A DNA stretch of 64,000 nt from Acididesulfobacillus acetoxydans (GTDB lineage Bacteria; Bacillota; Desulfitobacteriia; Desulfitobacteriales; Desulfitobacteriaceae): assembly GCF_900016645.1 (NCBI RefSeq), contig NZ_CDGJ01000058.1; one strand, given 5' to 3'. The position numbers were made by a program, and so were the translations under genes. The notes beneath the pieces were generated by a model. It did not search any database. It had not been told where the DNA came from and saw only the letters and a list, made by a program, of their open reading frames with translations. Each line of letters starts with the position of its first letter. Position 1 is the stretch's first letter. Positions 34,641 to 44,397 of this stretch are shown piece after piece.

Positions 34641-35354
34641 GTGGAAATTATCACGGTTAGAGACAATCAGGCTTTGGGGCAGACGGCGGCGCGTTGGGTT
34701 GCCCGGGAAATTCTCACGTCGCCCGATTCCGTGCTGGGGCTGCCCACGGGCGGAACTCCGGTCGGGATGTATCACTATCTGGTCCGGCTGTTTCAGGAAG
34801 GTTTGGTGAGCTTTGGGGCGGTACGGGCATTTAATCTGGACGAGTATGTGGGCTTGCTGCCCAGCCATCCCCAGAGTTACGCAGCCTTCATGCGGGAGCA
34901 TTTTTGGGGTAAAGTCGACCTGGCGCCTGAGGCGGCGGAAATCCCGAGAGGTGACCGGACCGACCTGGCCGCGGAGTGCCGGCGCTACGATCAGGCGATT
35001 GAGCGTGCGGGGGGCATTGATGTGCAGGTGCTCGGCCTGGGGCTGAACGGGCACATTGGGTTCAACGAACCCTCGCATAACTTGGAGGTGCGGACGCACG
35101 TGGTGGACCTTACCCCGGCTACGATACAGGCGAATGCGCGTTTTTTTAACAGGGAGGCCGAGGTCCCGCGTCAGGCCATAACAATGGGTATCGGAACAAT
35201 CATGCAGGCTAGGCGCATTCTTTTGTTGGTCAGCGGGGATGCGAAAGCCGATATCTTGCGTAAGGTGCTCTACGGCCCGGTGGGTACGGAGGTACCGGCG
35301 AGCATTTTGCAGTTGCACGGCGATCTGACTGTGTTGACCGACATAAAACTATAA
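34641..35354 (+). CDS. nagB: Glucosamine-6-phosphate deaminase
   Basis: NagB converts GlcN-6-P to fructose-6-P and ammonia, joining amino sugars to glycolysis. The 237-residue protein has LGLPTGGTPVGMYHYL, FNLDEYVGL (catalytic Asp), GLGLNGHIGFNEPS (catalytic His) and ITMGIGTIMQAR. The start is GTG 34641 with GAGGCGG upstream. The short length is like the Bacillus enzymes, which lack the allosteric C-terminal extension. HPr follows after 15 bases. Confidence 0.96.
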   Translation: MEIITVRDNQALGQTAARWVAREILTSPDSVLGLPTGGTPVGMYHYLVRLFQEGLVSFGAVRAFNLDEYVGLLPSHPQSYAAFMREHFWGKVDLAPEAAEIPRGDRTDLAAECRRYDQAIERAGGIDVQVLGLGLNGHIGFNEPSHNLEVRTHVVDLTPATIQANARFFNREAEVPRQAITMGIGTIMQARRILLLVSGDAKADILRKVLYGPVGTEVPASILQLHGDLTVLTDIKL

Positions 35355-35369
35355 GGGGGCCGACTTCTC

Positions 35370-35639
35370 ATGGAAAGAGAAATCATTATAAAGAACAGGT
35401 CGGGACTGCATGCGCGTCCGGCGGCTAAGCTGGTAGCTTTCGCCAAGGATTTCGCGGAGAAGATTACGCTGAGCAAAGGGGAAAGATCTGCCCCCGCCAC
35501 AAGTCTCTTGGCAATTCTCGGACTCGGGATCAGCCAGGGCGACAGGGTTCAGGTTACCGTCGAAGGCGATAAGGCGGAGCAGGTTCTGGATAGGTTTGCT
35601 CAGTTTGCGGAGCAGCTGGCTCAAGAGGAGGCCAATTGA
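35370..35639 (+). CDS. ptsH: HPr phosphocarrier protein
   Basis: HPr carries phosphate from enzyme I to EIIA proteins. The 89-residue protein has the active-site histidine in SGLHARPAAKLV (His15 equivalent) and a serine in ATSLLAILGLG at the Ser46 regulatory position, so it may also act with CcpA. AAGGGGG lies upstream of ATG 35370. The surrounding sequence around Ser46 departs from the usual KSIMGVMSLG. No enzyme I gene is in the window, so this may be a dedicated paralogue or the general HPr. Confidence 0.95.
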   Translation: MEREIIIKNRSGLHARPAAKLVAFAKDFAEKITLSKGERSAPATSLLAILGLGISQGDRVQVTVEGDKAEQVLDRFAQFAEQLAQEEAN

Positions 35640-36126
35640 TCCAAAAGGCCAAGCCGGAAGGGCAGTGAAACCGGCGCTCGTTTAAACAGCGGCTGTAGAT
35701 ACACAAAAACGGCTTCTTAACGCAACAGCGTAAGGAGGCCGTTTCTTATTGTCACGATAAAGCTAAGCAGGGTACCCTTATCAAAGAAGTACAGCGAAAT
35801 CAAGCAGGATGATAATGCAACTTGGGAGGAAGTCGAATTATTGCTGCACTCGTCGGATGTTCTGTGCGGATCATATAAGGTTAGGCTGTTTTGCCTGGGT
35901 AGTTTGTGATAAGCTAATTTCAGCAGAGGAAATACTGATAGGAAATGCCGGGCCCGGGTCACAGTTACATTTACAGTAATGGTCGTCAGATGGCAGGGGC
36001 CTTCCTAATGAGTCTTTGAAAGGCCTATCCGGCTGCGGGGGCAAAGGACAGCGGTATTTAGGTATCGAATGTTTGGCGCTGTATGTTAGAATTAGAGTGT
36101 TGATGAACAGGGTGGAGGATAGAGCA
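35640..36126. other. Gap after HPr
   Basis: It contains the HPr terminator (next entry) and about 380 bases with no supported gene. No clear promoter for the following surface protein was found. Confidence 0.45.
35707..35747 (+). terminator. Terminator of the nag/HPr operon
   Basis: AAACGGC (35707-35713) pairs with GCCGTTT (35738-35744), with further pairing of TTAACGC and GCGTAAG inside. A TCTTATT tail follows. Confidence 0.8.
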
Positions 36127-37896
36127 GTGGGAGTGTCCAGAAAAGGAAACCGTTCTCATCGGGTGAAGTTAGTTTTTTTGGCGGTGCTCCTGGTGAGCGT
36201 CGCCGCTTTTGCGGGTTCGATCCGGTTGGGGGCGGTACCGGCTAAACTGAACGATGTGGCTTTGGGCGATTCTTTAGCGGCCGGGTATGCGCCCAATGGC
36301 ACTCTGGGTAAAGGCTATGCCGATTATGTGGCAGATGATCTGCGAGCCGCGGGGCTTTTGGCTCAGTTTGATAAACGCTACGCCGTGCCGGGCTTTACAA
36401 CTCAGGATCAGTTGCAAGAGCTGCGAGAGAACAAGCATGTGGATCTGCCGGGAAACCGGGATTCACTCGGCATCCAAAAACGCCTGTCCCAGGCGGATTT
36501 GGTGACCCTGGATATCGGAGCCAACGATCTTCTGGACACGCTCCGCATTGATTGGCAGCAAGGAACCGTGTCTGTGGATCCGGACACGGTCAAGCGGGTG
36601 ACAGCCCAAGTAGAAGATAATGTAAAGAAGATCCTGAGACAAATTAAGACCTTGGCCCCGCGGGCTCAGGTCTGCCTGCTGGGGTATTATAATCCCTTTT
36701 GGGGTTTGCCGCAGGGGGAGCAAGCACCGCTCAGAGCGGCTCTGGCCCGGCTCAATAGTGCTTTAAGTACGGCGGCCTCCTCGGAGGGGGTGACATTCGT
36801 GTCCACGGAGGGGGCTATTGCCGCGGATCCGCAAAGATATTTGCCCGATCTCTTTGACATTCATCCCAACGCGGCAGGCTATCGTCTACTGGGGAAATTG
36901 GTTTGGCACGCAATGCAAGCTAAGCTCCCCGGGAAGGTTTGGCCGGGTCGGCAGGTGGCTGAGAATCTGGGCGATAACGGTATGAGAATCGGGGGGACGG
37001 ATCGCTTTGCCACGGCGGGGCTGATCGCGCAAGCCACTTATCCCGGCCGGGTTCCGGCGGTGATTCTGGCTGCCGGTGACAATTGGCCCGATGCTCTTAC
37101 CGGCTCTGTCCTGAGTCATAAATACCATGCCCCTATCCTGTTGGTGGGTAAGGGTCCGGCGCAGGCACAACCCGCCTTGAACTACATCGGGGCGCATTTG
37201 GCGAAATCCGGGTCGGTCTATATCCTGGGGGGGACGTCCGCGGTGGGGCCGGAGGCAGAGAGGGAACTGGCGAGATCCGGCATACCGCAAGCTGACATTA
37301 TCAGACTGGGTGGGTCGGATCGGACGGCTACGGCTTTAAAGATCGATGAGAATCTCAATCCTTCCGGCGGAGGTATGGCCTTTGTGGTCACGAACGCCGG
37401 CTATGCCGATGCGCTGACAGTCGCGGCTTACGCCGCCGCCCAGGGCTGTCCGATTTTGCCGGTGCCTTCGGACTCCCTCCCCGGGCCAGTTCGGGATTAT
37501 CTGGCGGCCCTTAAACCGGCGAAGATAATCATAGTCGGGGGAGAAGGAGCCGTCAGTGCGGAGGTGGCTCAAGAGCTTAAGACTTTGGCGGGGACGGTGG
37601 TGCGATATGGGGGCACCGATCGTTACGCCACGAGCCGGGCTTTGCTTACGGCCCTCTATCCGGATTCTCCGGGAGGGGTGTGTCTCGTTACAGGCCGCAA
37701 TTATCCGGACGCTCTGGCAGGTTCTGCCTATGCCGGATTCTGGGATGAGCCCCTCGTACTCCTGCCGGACAGACTGGACCGGGACACGAGGAATTTCTTA
37801 CATAAATTTCAGGGCCTGCCCTACACAATCTTCGGAGGCGCGGGAGCGGTAAGCCGTCAAAATGCCGTTCTGGTGCAGGCTGAGTTGGAGGGCTAA
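36127..37896 (+). CDS. Secreted SGNH/GDSL esterase with three cell-wall-binding (CWB2) repeats
   Basis: This 589-residue exported protein has a basic start, a hydrophobic signal segment (LVFLAVLLVSVAAFAGS, to about residue 35) and an SGNH hydrolase domain. Block I is ALGDSLAAGY, block III DIGANDLLD and block V DIHPNAAGY, so Ser, Gly, Asn and Asp-His are all present. Three CWB2 repeats follow (RIGGTDRFATAGLIA, RLGGSDRTATALKI, RYGGTDRYATSRALL, each with a NYPDALxGS-like part). CWB2 modules bind anionic wall polymers non-covalently. It is probably a wall-attached deacetylase or lipase. GTG 36127 has GGTGGAGG 8 bases upstream; longer starts would add an unlikely lead. Confidence 0.9.
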   Translation: MGVSRKGNRSHRVKLVFLAVLLVSVAAFAGSIRLGAVPAKLNDVALGDSLAAGYAPNGTLGKGYADYVADDLRAAGLLAQFDKRYAVPGFTTQDQLQELRENKHVDLPGNRDSLGIQKRLSQADLVTLDIGANDLLDTLRIDWQQGTVSVDPDTVKRVTAQVEDNVKKILRQIKTLAPRAQVCLLGYYNPFWGLPQGEQAPLRAALARLNSALSTAASSEGVTFVSTEGAIAADPQRYLPDLFDIHPNAAGYRLLGKLVWHAMQAKLPGKVWPGRQVAENLGDNGMRIGGTDRFATAGLIAQATYPGRVPAVILAAGDNWPDALTGSVLSHKYHAPILLVGKGPAQAQPALNYIGAHLAKSGSVYILGGTSAVGPEAERELARSGIPQADIIRLGGSDRTATALKIDENLNPSGGGMAFVVTNAGYADALTVAAYAAAQGCPILPVPSDSLPGPVRDYLAALKPAKIIIVGGEGAVSAEVAQELKTLAGTVVRYGGTDRYATSRALLTALYPDSPGGVCLVTGRNYPDALAGSAYAGFWDEPLVLLPDRLDRDTRNFLHKFQGLPYTIFGGAGAVSRQNAVLVQAELEG

Positions 37897-37923
37897 GTGG
37901 CAAGGACGAGTTGGTTTCTCCGG

Positions 37924-38211
37924 TCATTCTCTTTTCTTTGGATTGCTCGGAAACCAGCCCTTTTTGACGCGTTCTTCCTGTTCTTTCAATTCCTTAATGC
38001 TCCAGAGACAGGTGAACCCGATGACACCAAAAATTGCGGAGCCCGTTTCGCTGTGGATGAACAGGGAAGCGCCGAGCAGCAGCACTCCGATTAGGAGAAA
38101 GATTGGCCAGATTCGTTTCGAAAAATAATACTCGCTTTTGATCACGATGGGGTGGAATGCTCCAATAATGACAAAGACCATGAGTCCAATCAGGACACCC
38201 TTAAAATTCAC
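37924..38211 (-). CDS. DUF4491-family small membrane protein
   Basis: This 95-residue protein has three hydrophobic segments (about 5-22, 35-52 and 57-72). Elements HPIVIKSEYYFSKRIWPIFL and GVIGFTCLWSIKELKEQEERV are characteristic of DUF4491. No function is known to me. It is convergent with the surface esterase gene (27-base gap) and appears single. Confidence 0.85.
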   Translation of the reverse strand: MNFKGVLIGLMVFVIIGAFHPIVIKSEYYFSKRIWPIFLLIGVLLLGASLFIHSETGSAIFGVIGFTCLWSIKELKEQEERVKKGWFPSNPKKRE

Positions 38212-38593
38212 GTGTGCACCTCCGATAAACCTTCGATAAACCGGAACCCTTAATCGATTGATTGTTCAGTGCCGGATGTCCGGGCTTCGCCTGTCCCATC
38301 CCTTGCATAGGTAGTTCAAGACCTGTTTACCCATTTTACATTAATGAGGACCAACAGTCTAATCTCTGCCGATGGCTTTCGTTAGAGTGTCGATGCCCGG
38401 ATGTCCGGGGCTTCCCGGTGGTCGATAAGCCGGCAAAGATTGCACTTCAGCGCTTCTTGCGGTAAAATGGCAGGGGAAAAAGGAAACGGAACTACTCATC
38501 TCGAATTGGATGAGTTTTTTTCTATGCTAAGGTCTGAGTGGTAGAGAAAAAACCGTACTGCCTGGGTGGTTGGAGAAGAAAGGGGGGGCACAG
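38212..38593. other. Gap before polA
   Basis: The word CCGGATGTCCGGG occurs twice (about 38272 and 38397), and a terminator-like hairpin is listed next. No gene is supported. Confidence 0.45.
38494..38521 (+). terminator. Terminator-like hairpin in polA leader
   Basis: ACTCATC (38494-38500) with GATGAGT (38509-38515) is followed by TTTTTT. It lies about 75 bases before polA, so it may end an upstream transcript or attenuate polA. Confidence 0.65.
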
Positions 38594-41569
38594 ATGCCCC
38601 GAATCGTGATTCTGGACGGGAACAGTTTAGCCAATCGGGCTTTTTATGCGCTGCCGATGTTGACGGCCGCCGACGGGCGGCCCACGAATGTCCTGCACGG
38701 CTTCTTGACAATGCTGTTTAGGCTGCAGCAGGAGCAGGTACCGGACTACTGGGTGGTTGCCTTTGACAAGACGAAAGCAACCGTGAGGATCGAACAATAT
38801 GCCGCTTACAAAGCGCAGAGGAAAGCGACTCCGGAAGCGTTGAGGCCGCAGTTTGGGTTTCTGAAAGAAATTTTAGGAGTCTTAGCCGTGCCGATCCTGG
38901 AATATGCCGGGTATGAGGCGGATGACCTGATCGCGACGGTGACAGCCGGGGCTGAGGAGAGGGGCTGGGAGACCCTGATTTACACGGGCGACCGGGACGC
39001 TTTGCAGCTCGTTTCTCCCAGGACCACGGTCTTTCTGACCAAAAAAGGGATCAGCGAGGTGGAGGCTTATGATGAGTCCGCCCTGTGGGAACGATATGAA
39101 TTGCGCCCGTCCCAGATCATCGATCTCAAAGGTCTGATGGGTGATGCCTCAGACAACATTCCGGGGGTTCCCGGCATAGGGGAAAAGACGGCCCTGAAAT
39201 TGTTGTGGCAGTTCGGCAGTGTGGAAGAAACCCTAAACGGGTGCGCTCAGGTATCCGGCAAGAAACTCCGGCAAAGTCTGGAGGACTATGCGGAGCAGGC
39301 GTTGCTCAGCAAAAAACTGGCCACTATGTTAAAAGACGTTCCTGTGGAATTCTCCCTGGATGAGTTCGTTTACCGGCAGCCTCCGTATGACCGGGCCTTA
39401 AAAGTTCTCCATGACTACGATCTGCGCAGTGTGGCCCGCCTTTTCGCCGGCCGCTATGGCGGTGCGGCCGGGGCCGGGAGCGGAGCCGGGTCGGTTGCGG
39501 GGTCCGCGGACCGGCAGCAAACGCACCGTACGAACCCGGCGGCGGATAGCGGGATCGTGACGGAGGGAGGGTTCGGGCCCGCAGGAGGGGCGTTGCCGGA
39601 GGCCGGGCCGGTGCCCAAAGGAGGAATGGCTCCGGAGCAGGAGCCGGTGCCCGCAAGAGGTTCGGTGCCGGCCTTCGGGGCCGCGGCAGAACCGCTATCG
39701 CCGGAACCGGCGGGGATAAGGCCGGGAGAAGAAGGGATACCTGCCGCGGAACGGCCAACGGGGCCGGGAGAAGGCCGCGAAGACGGCTGGGGAGAACACG
39801 GTGAAGAAAGCCGGGGAGAACGCCGCGAAGAACACCGGGTAGAACACCGCGAACAATACCCTCAAGAATGGCCGGAGACTCCCCTGGGCGACAAGGAATG
39901 GCTGGAGATATTTCAGACCTGGGCGGAGACGGGGGCCGTTCTCAGCCTGGCTTATCGTTTTGCGGGGGCGAGTCCGCATTGGGGACAGTGGCAGGCATGG
40001 GCCATAGCCGCGGCGGGCCGGACCTACCGGTTGGAAAAAGGGAAAGTCTCCTCCCGGGTGGAGGCGGCCTGGTCTGAGCTTTTGCGGGATGCGGCGGTGG
40101 AGAAAGTCGTCGTCGATTACAAGGCCCTGTCGTCCCTTTTGCAGCAAGAAGGGAATGCGCTTCAAGGCCTGAGAATAGACCTCAGCTTGGGGGCTTATCT
40201 TCTCAATTCCGCACGGACGAAGTTCACTCCGCTGGATTTGGTGCGCGATTACTTTCCTCAGACTGAGCCGTTTGCGGATTTGAGCGGAGAAGCGGCTGCC
40301 CTGGCTCAGATTTGGGCTAAGATGGAGGAGGAACTGAAACACTGGGAACTTTGGGCTTTGCTTAAAGAAGTGGAGGAGCCCCTGAGCCCTGTCCTGGCCC
40401 GGATGGAGCGGACCGGGCTTCGCGTAGACCTGCCGCAGTTGGAATCATTTGGCCGGGAACTGCGGGGTGCTTTGAAAAGTCTGGAACAGGAGATCTATGA
40501 GCAGGCGGGTGAGCATTTCAACATTAATTCCACCCAGCAGCTGGGTAAGATCTTATTTGAAAAAATGGGTCTGCCGCCGGCTAAAAAGACCAAAACGGGA
40601 TATTCGACCGATGCGGAGACTTTGGAAGAACTCCGGGCGGCTCATCCTTTGATCGGAAAGATTCTGGATTACCGACAGTTAAACAAGCTCATGTCTACGT
40701 ATGTCAACGGGCTTTCGGCTCAGGTCCGGGACGGTTTGATTCACACGACTTTTCAACAGACAGTGACGGCTACCGGCCGGCTGTCCAGCACGGAGCCCAA
40801 TCTGCAGAACATCCCGGTGCGTTTGGAATATGGGCGCAGGTTGAGACGGGTTTTTGAGCCCGGGGAGAGAGGATGGGTCCTCCTGTCGGCAGATTATTCA
40901 CAGATTGAACTGCGCATTTTGGCCCACTATTCCCAGGACCCGCTGTTGTGCGAGTCGTTTGCTCTGGGGCAGGATGTTCATACCCGGACCGCGGCCGAGG
41001 TTTTCGGTCTGCCTTGGCAGGAGGTGACACCGGAGCTGCGGCGCCGGGCGAAAGCGGTTAATTTCGGCTTGGTGTACGGTTTAACGGATTTCGGTCTGGC
41101 TCGGGACTTGGGTATTCCCCGCTCTGAAGCCAAATACTATATTGAGCAGTATTTTGCCCGTTACCACGGAGTCAAGGAATATTTGGAAGGGGTTGTGGCT
41201 AAGGCGAAAGAGGAAGGCCAGGTGCGGACCCTTCTCAAACGCCTGCGGCGCATTCCCGAACTCTATCATCCAAGCCGCACTCAGCGCCGGTTCGGGGAGC
41301 GCATTGCCATGAATACGCCGGTACAGGGGACGGCGGCGGATATTATGAAGCTGGCTATGATTGGGGTGGCTGAACGGCTGCGGGAGTACCGGGCCGATTT
41401 GCTGCTCCAGGTCCATGATGAACTCCTGGTCCAGGTGGCTCCGGAAGAATTGGCCGAAGTGAGCGGGATCCTGAAAGAAGAAATGGAGAATGCTTTGCCC
41501 CTCTCGGTTCCCCTCACGGTCGAATGTAAATCCGGCCCCAACTGGTACGAGATGAAACCGTTGGATTAA
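38594..41569 (+). CDS. polA: DNA polymerase I
   Basis: This is the repair and Okazaki-fragment polymerase. The 5'-nuclease domain (1-295) begins PRIVILDGNSLANRAFYALP and has DASDNIPGVPGIGEKTA. A low-complexity linker of about 130 residues (300-430, rich in Pro/Gly/Ala then Arg/Glu/His) is unusual. The 3'-5' exonuclease-like domain (from about 440) lacks the DxE carboxylates (VLSLAYRFAG instead), so proofreading is presumably absent, as in other Bacillus-type enzymes. Polymerase motifs are intact: A DYSQIELRILAHYS, B RRRAKAVNFGLVYG, C LQVHDELLVQ. At 991 residues it is about 100 longer than usual, because of the linker. ATG 38594 has AAAGGGGGGG upstream. Confidence 0.96.
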   Translation: MPRIVILDGNSLANRAFYALPMLTAADGRPTNVLHGFLTMLFRLQQEQVPDYWVVAFDKTKATVRIEQYAAYKAQRKATPEALRPQFGFLKEILGVLAVPILEYAGYEADDLIATVTAGAEERGWETLIYTGDRDALQLVSPRTTVFLTKKGISEVEAYDESALWERYELRPSQIIDLKGLMGDASDNIPGVPGIGEKTALKLLWQFGSVEETLNGCAQVSGKKLRQSLEDYAEQALLSKKLATMLKDVPVEFSLDEFVYRQPPYDRALKVLHDYDLRSVARLFAGRYGGAAGAGSGAGSVAGSADRQQTHRTNPAADSGIVTEGGFGPAGGALPEAGPVPKGGMAPEQEPVPARGSVPAFGAAAEPLSPEPAGIRPGEEGIPAAERPTGPGEGREDGWGEHGEESRGERREEHRVEHREQYPQEWPETPLGDKEWLEIFQTWAETGAVLSLAYRFAGASPHWGQWQAWAIAAAGRTYRLEKGKVSSRVEAAWSELLRDAAVEKVVVDYKALSSLLQQEGNALQGLRIDLSLGAYLLNSARTKFTPLDLVRDYFPQTEPFADLSGEAAALAQIWAKMEEELKHWELWALLKEVEEPLSPVLARMERTGLRVDLPQLESFGRELRGALKSLEQEIYEQAGEHFNINSTQQLGKILFEKMGLPPAKKTKTGYSTDAETLEELRAAHPLIGKILDYRQLNKLMSTYVNGLSAQVRDGLIHTTFQQTVTATGRLSSTEPNLQNIPVRLEYGRRLRRVFEPGERGWVLLSADYSQIELRILAHYSQDPLLCESFALGQDVHTRTAAEVFGLPWQEVTPELRRRAKAVNFGLVYGLTDFGLARDLGIPRSEAKYYIEQYFARYHGVKEYLEGVVAKAKEEGQVRTLLKRLRRIPELYHPSRTQRRFGERIAMNTPVQGTAADIMKLAMIGVAERLREYRADLLLQVHDELLVQVAPEELAEVSGILKEEMENALPLSVPLTVECKSGPNWYEMKPLD

Positions 41570-41771
41570 ATTGTCCCAAGCAGACGAGTAAATTGCCAAG
41601 TAAACGCCGGTGCGGAGAAAACGCCGGCAGGGAAAAAGAAAAAAGACAAGGACTTTAGGCCGGCAGAGGCCAAGGCGCGGCTCGGGAGTCAGGTCGAATG
41701 GCTGCGAAGTCAAATTCGGATGGCAAATGGTAACATGAAACGAAAAAGGAAAAAGACAGCGAGGTAGGATG

Positions 41772-42593
41772 ATGCCGGAATTACCGGAAGTGGAAACCAT
41801 TAGGCGCACGTTAGCGGGGCATCTGACGGACGCCCGGGTGACAGGGGTGCGCCTGATCTGGCCGGGGGCATTCCAAGGCTGGGGCGAACTTGATTTCGCG
41901 GGAATTCTAACCGGAAAGCGAATCCAAGGCCTGGAGAGGCGGGGAAAGTATCTGCTTATTCATTTGGATGAGGGCTGGAGCCTGGTAGCGCATATGCGCA
42001 TGACCGGAAGGCTTCTCTATTTTTCCGCAAGTCAAGAGATTGGGCCCCATACGCGTGGGGTTTTTGAACTCAATCAAGGGGAGCTGCACTTTCAGGATGT
42101 GCGCAAGTTCGGCCGGATTCTGGCAGTGCCGTCGGCAGCAGTGAATGAGGTGCGTGGATTGGCTGCCCTGGGGCCGGAACCTTTGGAGCAGGAATTTACG
42201 CCGGACGTTCTCCGAAACAGACTCAGGGGAAAAAAGACCTGCTTGAAATCGGCCCTGCTGGACCAAAGGGTCTTGGCCGGGCTGGGGAACATTTACACGG
42301 ACGAAGCTCTTTTCAGGGCACGTCTTAGCCCGGAGCGCCCGGCGGCCAGCCTGGAGAGAGAGGAAGCGGAGAAATTGACCGCGGCGATTAAAGAGGTCCT
42401 GAAGGCCGGCATCGAGGCTCAAGGTACTTCTTTTCGAGATTATCGCGATGCCAACGGGAGAAAAGGGGAGTTTCAACGTTCTTTGCAGGTCTACGGGAGG
42501 CAAGGACAACTTTGCACCGCCTGCGGGGGGATATTGGTCAGCAAGCGCTTGGGGGGGCGGACGGCTGTTTTTTGTCCGGCTTGTCAGGTCTAA
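41772..42593 (+). CDS. mutM: Formamidopyrimidine-DNA glycosylase
   Basis: Fpg/MutM excises 8-oxoguanine and cleaves the abasic site. The mature N-terminus must be proline, and ATG 41772 gives MPELPEVETIRRTL; the preceding in-frame ATG (41769) would bury Pro2. The 273-residue protein has GRRGKYLL-like RRGKYLLIHL, the H2TH region (LGNIYTDEALFRARLSP) and a C-terminal zinc finger (CTACGGILVSKRL ... FCPACQ). It follows polA by about 200 bases on the same strand, so a repair pair. Confidence 0.96.
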   Translation: MPELPEVETIRRTLAGHLTDARVTGVRLIWPGAFQGWGELDFAGILTGKRIQGLERRGKYLLIHLDEGWSLVAHMRMTGRLLYFSASQEIGPHTRGVFELNQGELHFQDVRKFGRILAVPSAAVNEVRGLAALGPEPLEQEFTPDVLRNRLRGKKTCLKSALLDQRVLAGLGNIYTDEALFRARLSPERPAASLEREEAEKLTAAIKEVLKAGIEAQGTSFRDYRDANGRKGEFQRSLQVYGRQGQLCTACGGILVSKRLGGRTAVFCPACQV

Positions 42594-42807
42594 GGTCGAG
42601 AAGCCGGCGGTTTATTTCTCGGGGACCGAGGAGACGGTGAGGTTCTTCTCCGGCACGGTACCGGTGACGGTGCGCGTTTTCGCAGTACAACGCCGGTGAC
42701 GATGTTTTGCCTCGGCACGATGACGGCCTCCGCTGAAACGAACTGCCCCGGGTGCCAATCGGCGCGCTGCCCCGCCCCTGTCCCCAGGGTCCCGAGGTAC
42801 GGGTATG

Positions 42808-43392
42808 TCAGCGCGGTTTTAAGCCGGGAATGAGCTTTGGCACCCTCTTCCGGTAGGCCAAATATTCATCACCGAAAGTTTCAACCATCAACTTTTCCTC
42901 CAAGCGCATCCGGTTAAAGAAGAAAATGAGGACGAGGACAAAAATCACGGCGAATGCTTCTCCCAGGGAAAATGCGGAGCCCAGGATCATACCTAAAATG
43001 CCGGTGTAAATGGGATGTCTCGTGATTCGGTATGGCCCGCCGGTGACCAGGCGGTGTTCAGCCTTCACTTGGGCATTGGTGGCCCACATTTTTCCCAGAG
43101 TCCAGCGGGACCAAAGGGTAAATACTGTGGACACGAGGAGAAGAATCGTCCCGAGCCAGGCCAGCCAGGGGAGATGCCAGGGGAGGGAGAAGCGGAAAAG
43201 GTGGAGATAATGGGGGGCGTAACGGCTGTCGAGATACCAGGCCAGCCCGGCCAAAATGAGCCAATCGTAACGAAACCGTTTTTTTGCCACCTGGGGAGCT
43301 TGATAGGAATTATAGAAGGCTCCCAAAATCCAGACCAGGCCGAAAAGGCCCCAGCAGAACCAATTAAGCCAATCAAATAAAGAAGCGGTCAT
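42808..43392 (-). CDS. Isoprenylcysteine/phospholipid methyltransferase-family membrane protein
   Basis: The 194-residue protein has four to five membrane segments and the ICMT/PEMT C-terminal signature: LVTGGPYRITRHPIYTGILG (about 115-134), FNRMRLEEKLMVETFGDEYLAYRKRVP (about 157-183). These bind S-adenosylmethionine. The bacterial substrates are mostly unknown; isoprenylated or lipid thiols are possible. It follows the MarR gene on the same strand, 128 bases downstream, and is likely its regulated target. Confidence 0.85.
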   Translation of the reverse strand: MTASLFDWLNWFCWGLFGLVWILGAFYNSYQAPQVAKKRFRYDWLILAGLAWYLDSRYAPHYLHLFRFSLPWHLPWLAWLGTILLLVSTVFTLWSRWTLGKMWATNAQVKAEHRLVTGGPYRITRHPIYTGILGMILGSAFSLGEAFAVIFVLVLIFFFNRMRLEEKLMVETFGDEYLAYRKRVPKLIPGLKPR

Positions 43393-43520
43393 GTTTTCCT
43401 CCTTGTTTAATCTTTAATGTTTAATCTTTAACGTTCACTGATGAATCTTCCCGGTCAAGCCGGCTCTTGCTCGGGACGGTTTAAATCCTGTGAAGTCCGC
43501 AAGATTTCTCAGGGCGTTGT

Positions 43521-44018
43521 TTATGCCTCCGAGTTCGGAGGACTTACCGTCGGCTGGGTTGGAACTGTTCTTTGCTCCGGGTCTGCCGCAGCGGCGAGTA
43601 AGTGCAGCCCTTGTATGACGAGGGCCTGTTCGGCGGGGGTCAAGCGGTCCAGAGCAGCCAGTACGGCTTCATTGACAAATTCCAGGCGATCCTGCTGTAA
43701 AAACTGAACGACGGCTTCAGTGGGGAAGACTTGGACGGCTCGTTTATCGCGCGAGTTGGACCGCTTGCTGAGGATGCCTTTATTGATTAGGCGTTCGACG
43801 ACGCCGGACACGGTGCTCTGAGTCATCGCCAGATCGGAAGAGATCTCTTTAATGCTGACCCCCGGGCGGGCGACGACTTCTGTCATAACGCGCATCTGGG
43901 GTTCGGTAATACCTTGCTCTTCGGCCTTTCTCTCAATGCTTTTGGCAAAGTGGCGTTGCAGGTGTTCGATTGTTTGGCGAACGAACTCTGCGTCTTGTAA
44001 TAATGTCGAAGTCTCCAT
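43521..44018 (-). CDS. MarR-family repressor
   Basis: This 165-residue winged-helix protein has GITEPQMRVMTEVVARPG, ISSDLAMTQSTVSGVVERLINKG (recognition helix) and SNSRDKRAVQVFPT (wing). It has no conserved cysteine, so ligand rather than thiol sensing is likelier. Its promoter at 44423-44451 contains two matching palindromes (next entries), which points to autorepression. The transcript has an unusually long leader of about 390 bases. Confidence 0.9.
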   Translation of the reverse strand: METSTLLQDAEFVRQTIEHLQRHFAKSIERKAEEQGITEPQMRVMTEVVARPGVSIKEISSDLAMTQSTVSGVVERLINKGILSKRSNSRDKRAVQVFPTEAVVQFLQQDRLEFVNEAVLAALDRLTPAEQALVIQGLHLLAAAADPEQRTVPTQPTVSPPNSEA

Positions 44019-44397
44019 GACCGGCTCCTTTCGTGACGATGCAGCCCTCGGGATGCATCAGGTGAAATAACCTAAAGTAGAACACGTGAGGTCGAACATG
44101 AGGCGAAATACCAGAGGCAGAACACGCGAGGCGGACCATGAGATGAGGCGGAATACCCAGAGGTGGAACACGCGAGGCGGAATACTCCGCTCGAGTCACT
44201 GCTGCGTCCCTGAGTGACTTGAGCGAAGGGGTGAACTCAGGGAGCGTGTATTATTAGGATGTATTCATGGGCAAACCTCCATGCGCGTAAAGGTGGAACT
44301 CGCAGATGATGAAAACTCAGGTCAGGGCGGCAGCGAGGCCGAATGATCGGAAAAGGCAGGCAACGATATTTAAATCTATCACGATGCATCTCGTGAA
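44019..44397. other. Long MarR leader with degenerate repeats
   Basis: Between the MarR start and its promoter, 44070-44195 contains variant copies of GAACACGCGAGGCGGAATAC and AGATGAGGCGGAATACCCAG at roughly 30-45-base spacing. GAGTCACT/AGTGACTTGAG (44193-44221) can pair. No ORF is supported. Confidence 0.55.

Noticed and set aside
39695..40342. 215-codon minus-strand frame inside polA
   Set aside because: It is opposite a confirmed polA region, with Pro/Arg/Phe-rich composition and no family resemblance.
44070..44230. T-box-like words (AGGTGGAACACGCG) upstream of the ABC-F gene
   Set aside because: The words belong to a degenerate repeat array, there is no T-run terminator after them, no specifier-loop structure is evident and the downstream gene is not amino-acid related.
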